Shown here piece by piece: positions 6,145 to 9,204 of a stretch of 9,204 nucleotides of DNA (its first letter is position 1; every line of letters starts with the position of its first letter). The notes beneath the pieces were generated by a model that did no database searches, had not been told where the DNA came from, and saw only the letters and a list, made by a program, of their open reading frames with translations. Where the stretch lies: contig CAKZMS010000022.1 of NCBI GenBank assembly GCA_937128785.1, positions 1 to 9,204 on the forward strand, in the 5' to 3' direction. This DNA is from an uncultured Opitutaceae bacterium. Lineage in GTDB: Bacteria; Verrucomicrobiota; Verrucomicrobiia; Opitutales; Opitutaceae. A program made the position numbers and the translations under genes.

Positions 6145-8736
6145 ATGGAAACCCATAGTAAAGACTACGACTTTTCTTCGATTGAGCCTCACTGGCAATC
6201 CCAGTGGGCAGAAAATCAGGCGTTTACGGCAGAGCCGGCGTCTCCAAAACCCAAATACTATGCCCTCGACATGTTCCCCTACCCGTCCGGAGCAGGGTTG
6301 CACATCGGGCACCCGGAAGGCTACACGGCCACTGACATCCTGAGTCGCTACAAGCGGGCCCGCGGGTTCAACGTGCTTCATCCGATCGGTTGGGACGCCT
6401 TCGGACTCCCGGCGGAACAGCACGCGGTCAAAACGGGCACCCACCCCGCCACCAATACGGCGGCAAACGTGGATAATTTCCGCCGCCAAATCAAAGCGCT
6501 CGGTTTCTCCTACGACTGGGACCGGGAGATCAATACGACCGACCCCGCCTATGTCCGGTGGACCCAGTGGATCTTCCTGCAGCTCTTCAAGCGTGGCCTC
6601 GCCTACGTCGATGAGCGCCCCGTCTGGTGGTGCCCGGAGTTGAAGGCTGTGCTGGCCAACGAGGAGGTGGTTGACGGCAAATCTGAAGTTGGCGGTCATC
6701 CTGTCGAACGACGCGCTTTACGCCAATGGGTGCTGCGGATCACCGCCTACGCCGACCGCTTGTTGGAAGATCTCGACGGTTTGGATTGGCCTGACTCGAC
6801 CAAGCGCATGCAAGCCGCATGGATCGGCCGCAGTGAAGGTGCGGAAATTGAGTTCATTTTGGACGACCACAGCCTGGGCAACTTGAAGGTTTTCACCACC
6901 CGACCGGACACCCTGTTCGGGGCCACCTACATGGTGATCGCCCCCGAACACCCGCTGGTGGAAAAACTGACGACGGCGGAAAATCGCGAAGCGGTGAACG
7001 CCTACCGCAGGCAGGCTGCGGCGAAAAGCGATCTGGAACGCACGGATTTGGCCAAGGACAAGTCTGGCGTTTTCTCGGGCTCTTTTGCCATCAATCCCGT
7101 TAACGGACAAAAGCTGCCCATCTGGATCGCCGACTATGTGCTCATGGGTTACGGCACGGGCGCCATCATGGCTGTGCCCGCCCACGACGAACGCGACTAC
7201 GAGTTCGCCGAGAAATTTGATATCCCGATCGTGCAGGTTATCGAGCCGGCTGACCATTCAAACAACGGACACGGCCAACCCAAATTGCCCTACATCGGCG
7301 AGGGGAACCTGATCCACTCGGATGGCTACAGCGGGTTGTCCTGGCAGGAAGCCAAAAAACGCATCACGGCCGATCTCGCCGCCAAACACCGGGCTAGTCC
7401 GACGGTGAACTTCAAACTGCGCGATTGGCTCTTCTCTCGCCAACGATATTGGGGTGAACCCATCCCGATCGTCTGGGTAAGCGAAGCCGATTACCGCAAA
7501 GCTGAAACCGCCGGAGTCGCAGGTCTGCCGCCTGAGCCCGTGAAGTTTGATGCCAATGGCACCACCCACTACGCCCTGCCGGTGCCCGAGGCGGCCCTCC
7601 CCTTGGAGCTGCCCGAGGTTGAGAGTTACCAGCCTGGCGACAGCGGGGAGAGTCCTCTGGCCAACGCTACGGACTGGGTGAAGGTCTGGTATGATCCCAC
7701 CACTGGAGCCGCCCGGCCATCCTCGAACGAGCGACCTGACGGCGAGCATTGGGTTTCGGGACGAAGAGAGACCAATACCATGCCGCAGTGGGCAGGATCA
7801 TGCTGGTATTACCTGCGTTACATGGATCCCCACAACCAAGATGCCGTGGCGGGATCCGACGCACTCAACTACTGGGGCACTCCCGATATCTATATCGGCG
7901 GTGCCGAACACGCCGTGTTGCACTTACTCTATGCTCGATTCTGGCATAAAGTGTTGTTCGACAGTGGCCTACTGCCCGACGACGAACCCTTTCACAAGCT
8001 CTTCCATCAAGGGATCATTCTCGGGGAAGACGGGGAAAAGATGTCCAAGAGTCTCGGTAACACGGTGAGTCCGGACACGATCATCGCTTCTCACGGAGCG
8101 GATACCCTGCGGCTCTATTTAATGTTTCTGGGGCCTTTGGAAGCGATGAAACCGTGGAATCCTCGCGGCATCGAAGGCGTGCACCGCTTTCTGCAAAAAG
8201 TCTGGCGCGGGCTGATCGGCGAGAATGGATCGCTGCACGAACGCGTGATTGATGACTCGACCGCCGAGCCCAAAGAGCTGACTCGAACCCTGCACGAGAC
8301 TATCAAGAAAGTCACCGAAGACATTGAAGGATTGCGGTTTAATACCGCGATTTCGCAGATGATGATCTTTGCGAACGCTCTGGTGAAGGCTCCCCAAATC
8401 TCTCGGGAATCGGCCAGATTATTCGTGCAGCTGCTGGCCCCGTTTGCACCGCACATCGCCGAGGAACTTTGGTCCCGATTGGGGGAGAGCGGACTGGTGC
8501 AGTCGGCCACCTGGCCCGAATTCGATGACACTCTCCTGGAAAAGCAGACCCAAAAGATCGTCGTTCAAGTCAACGGCAAGCGGCGGGCCGAAATCGAAAC
8601 CGACAAAGAGGCCCTGGAAGAGCAGGTTGTGGATATCGCCAAAAACGAGCCTGCAGTTGCCTCCCAAATCGACGGGAAGACGGTGCGACGGGTCATCTAC
8701 GTGCCAGGCAGGATCTTAAATATTGTGGTTGCATAG
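6145..8736 (+). CDS. leuS: Leucyl-tRNA synthetase
   Basis: This class I synthetase charges tRNA-Leu with leucine in the cytoplasm. At 863 residues it has normal bacterial length. Visible parts are the HIGH signature HIGH at 53-56 (within [16 protein letters not shown]), the connective/editing domain at about 228-425 with TTRPDT at 251-256 and [15 protein letters not shown] ending at 351 (Asp348 matches the editing aspartate, D345 in E. coli), [33 protein letters not shown], and KMSKS at 632-636. The anticodon-binding helical domain and the C-terminal domain follow, the latter starting near [15 protein letters not shown]. The zinc-finger insertion keeps only Cys163; the later cysteines of the E. 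coli enzyme are replaced by GKSEVGGHP. This form also occurs in several other phyla, and the sequence fits Opitutae. The start is set by the [10 protein letters not shown] sequence; an upstream ribosome site is not evident. Confidence 0.98.
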   Translation: METHSKDYDFSSIEPHWQSQWAENQAFTAEPASPKPKYYALDMFPYPSGAGLHIGHPEGYTATDILSRYKRARGFNVLHPIGWDAFGLPAEQHAVKTGTHPATNTAANVDNFRRQIKALGFSYDWDREINTTDPAYVRWTQWIFLQLFKRGLAYVDERPVWWCPELKAVLANEEVVDGKSEVGGHPVERRALRQWVLRITAYADRLLEDLDGLDWPDSTKRMQAAWIGRSEGAEIEFILDDHSLGNLKVFTTRPDTLFGATYMVIAPEHPLVEKLTTAENREAVNAYRRQAAAKSDLERTDLAKDKSGVFSGSFAINPVNGQKLPIWIADYVLMGYGTGAIMAVPAHDERDYEFAEKFDIPIVQVIEPADHSNNGHGQPKLPYIGEGNLIHSDGYSGLSWQEAKKRITADLAAKHRASPTVNFKLRDWLFSRQRYWGEPIPIVWVSEADYRKAETAGVAGLPPEPVKFDANGTTHYALPVPEAALPLELPEVESYQPGDSGESPLANATDWVKVWYDPTTGAARPSSNERPDGEHWVSGRRETNTMPQWAGSCWYYLRYMDPHNQDAVAGSDALNYWGTPDIYIGGAEHAVLHLLYARFWHKVLFDSGLLPDDEPFHKLFHQGIILGEDGEKMSKSLGNTVSPDTIIASHGADTLRLYLMFLGPLEAMKPWNPRGIEGVHRFLQKVWRGLIGENGSLHERVIDDSTAEPKELTRTLHETIKKVTEDIEGLRFNTAISQMMIFANALVKAPQISRESARLFVQLLAPFAPHIAEELWSRLGESGLVQSATWPEFDDTLLEKQTQKIVVQVNGKRRAEIETDKEALEEQVVDIAKNEPAVASQIDGKTVRRVIYVPGRILNIVVA

Positions 8737-8739
8737 GTA

Positions 8740-8859
8740 GAAATTCTCTCCATCTAGGGTATATACCTTAGTCAAGTTGGATAGCCAGATATTGGGAGAC
8801 AGGGGGCTAATCCCCTAGCTCTCAGTGTTTGCGAAACCGAGAATACTGGAGAGAATTTC
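8740..8859 (+). promoter_or_regulatory. Candidate structured RNA leader with a closing 13 bp inverted repeat
   Basis: The gap after leuS has arms gaaattctctcca (8740-8752) and tggagagaatttc (8847-8859), which are perfect reverse complements. Between them I can fold hairpin A (8754-8760 with 8765-8771, loop ATAT, one G-U pair, built on a GGTATATACC palindrome). Hairpin B pairs 8794-8798 with 8819-8823 and 8801-8805 with 8812-8816, split by a 2x2 internal loop. Hairpin C is GTTT-GCG-AAAC at 8827-8837. A weak four-pair hairpin lies at 8777-8788. The 13 bp closing stem contains the GGAGAG ribosome site of the next gene, so folding would hide it. The layout resembles a translation-controlling riboswitch or read-through silencer. 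I do not recognise a known riboswitch class. Alternatives are a small mobile repeat (no target duplication seen) or simply leuS-end structure. Confidence 0.5.
8848..8853 (+). promoter_or_regulatory. Strong Shine-Dalgarno of the FecR-like gene
   Basis: GGAGAG lies 9 bases before the ATG at 8863. It is the clearest ribosome site in the right part of the window, where leuS, htrA and the paralogue lack one. It sits entirely inside the 3' arm of the 13 bp inverted repeat and would be paired with CTCTCC at 8746-8751 in a transcript that includes the leuS 3' end. Confidence 0.75.
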
Positions 8860-8862
8860 ATT

Positions 8863-9204
8863 ATGAAAACCATCGCTATACAAAGGCCATTTCGCCGCGC
8901 CGTGAGCTTAATGCTCACCTTTGGTGTCAGCTTAGCGTTCGCCGCCAACAAAAGCCCCACCAGCAAACTTTACATCGCGGACCTCGAAGGCCAGTCCGAG
9001 ATCGACACGGGGGAGCGGATTGAAGACATCCGGTCGAAGTCAGTCCACAACGCTCAAGGGACCGTGATCGAAACCATGTCGGACTCCAACAACTCCATGG
9101 TTTTTTCCAATGGAACCGGCGTATTCTTGGATCCCGAAACCCGCATGGAAGTCCGAAGGTTTGTGCAAGAGCCTTTCTCACCCAATCGAACCGACTTGGA
9201 AGTG
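8863..9204 (+). CDS. Exported FecR-like protein, N-terminal part
   Basis: The frame runs off the window after 114 codons. Residues 1-28 form a signal peptide: a basic n-region with K2, R8, R11 and R12, a hydrophobic stretch VSLMLTFGVSLAFA, and a likely cut before or after AAN. The exported part (KLYIADLEGQSEIDTGERIEDI, a beta-rich segment, VFSNGTGVFLDPETRMEVRRF, and VQEPFSPNRTDLEV at the window edge) resembles the start of FecR-domain proteins seen in Opitutae. I know these only by pattern: FecR-type domains without the usual membrane anchor and sigma-factor partner. No catalytic motif is visible, and the function is unknown; the idea that it acts as a cell-envelope or surface protein is inference. 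The start is fixed by the GGAGAG ribosome site. It lies 126 bp after leuS. Confidence 0.7.
   Translation, partial: MKTIAIQRPFRRAVSLMLTFGVSLAFAANKSPTSKLYIADLEGQSEIDTGERIEDIRSKSVHNAQGTVIETMSDSNNSMVFSNGTGVFLDPETRMEVRRFVQEPFSPNRTDLEV

Noticed and set aside
6103..6699. About 200 extra codons upstream of htrA on the minus strand
   Set aside because: They are antisense to leuS, contain no recognisable domain, and would bury a clear signal peptide in the middle of the protein.
6718..7749. Two long antisense frames inside leuS
   Set aside because: High GC content leaves antisense frames open; leuS is certain and these show no family features.
1..9204. A defence system, prophage or transposon
   Set aside because: No transposase, integrase, nuclease, toxin pair, CRISPR repeat or phage gene is visible; the genes are housekeeping, envelope and regulatory ones.

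Overview
The window reads as two unrelated genomes joined at about position 2,980-2,995. The left part (1 to ~2,985) has alphaproteobacterial, Rhodobacterales-like genes: a leftward AtpI/AtpZ gene of the F1Fo ATP synthase operon, a rightward unrecognised membrane protein, a small ArsR-type regulator, and a leftward EamA/DMT exporter. The exporter's start overlaps the stop of a LysR-type regulator by four bases, and only the last ~45 codons of that regulator are present. The right part (~2,990 to 9,204) has genes typical of Verrucomicrobiota (Opitutae/Coraliomargarita-like): a riboflavin synthase 5' half, two trypsin/PDZ (HtrA-type) genes, leucyl-tRNA synthetase, and the start of an exported FecR-like protein. 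These lineage calls come from remembered family sequences, not a search. Both groups are common in seawater, so a marine metagenome assembly would fit.

The join falls inside one open reading frame. Its first ~108 residues after the MFTG start are the first barrel of riboflavin synthase. Its last ~45 residues are the C-terminus of a LysR regulator. No second riboflavin-synthase barrel exists. A chimeric assembly is the simplest explanation, so functional links should not be drawn across this point.

Left region, in order: atpI on the minus strand with a GTG start, Shine-Dalgarno and plausible promoter; about 360 bp with no supported gene; a three-helix membrane protein with a cysteine-paired exported domain; an ArsR regulator; a GC-rich hairpin between convergent genes; the EamA exporter; and the LysR tail.

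Right region, in order: a minus-strand operon-like set reading from 6,102 down to the junction. It holds an intact periplasmic HtrA protease, a four-base-overlapping paralogue that has lost all three catalytic residues, and riboflavin synthase 60 bp further on. leuS diverges from htrA with only 42 bp between the starts. leuS is followed by a 126 bp gap whose ends carry a perfect 13 bp inverted repeat enclosing several hairpins. The 3' arm contains the Shine-Dalgarno of the downstream FecR-like gene, so the gap could be a cis-regulatory RNA leader. That leader and the active/inactive HtrA pair are the most interesting biology here. I see no CRISPR array, tRNA, rRNA, insertion sequence or defence system.
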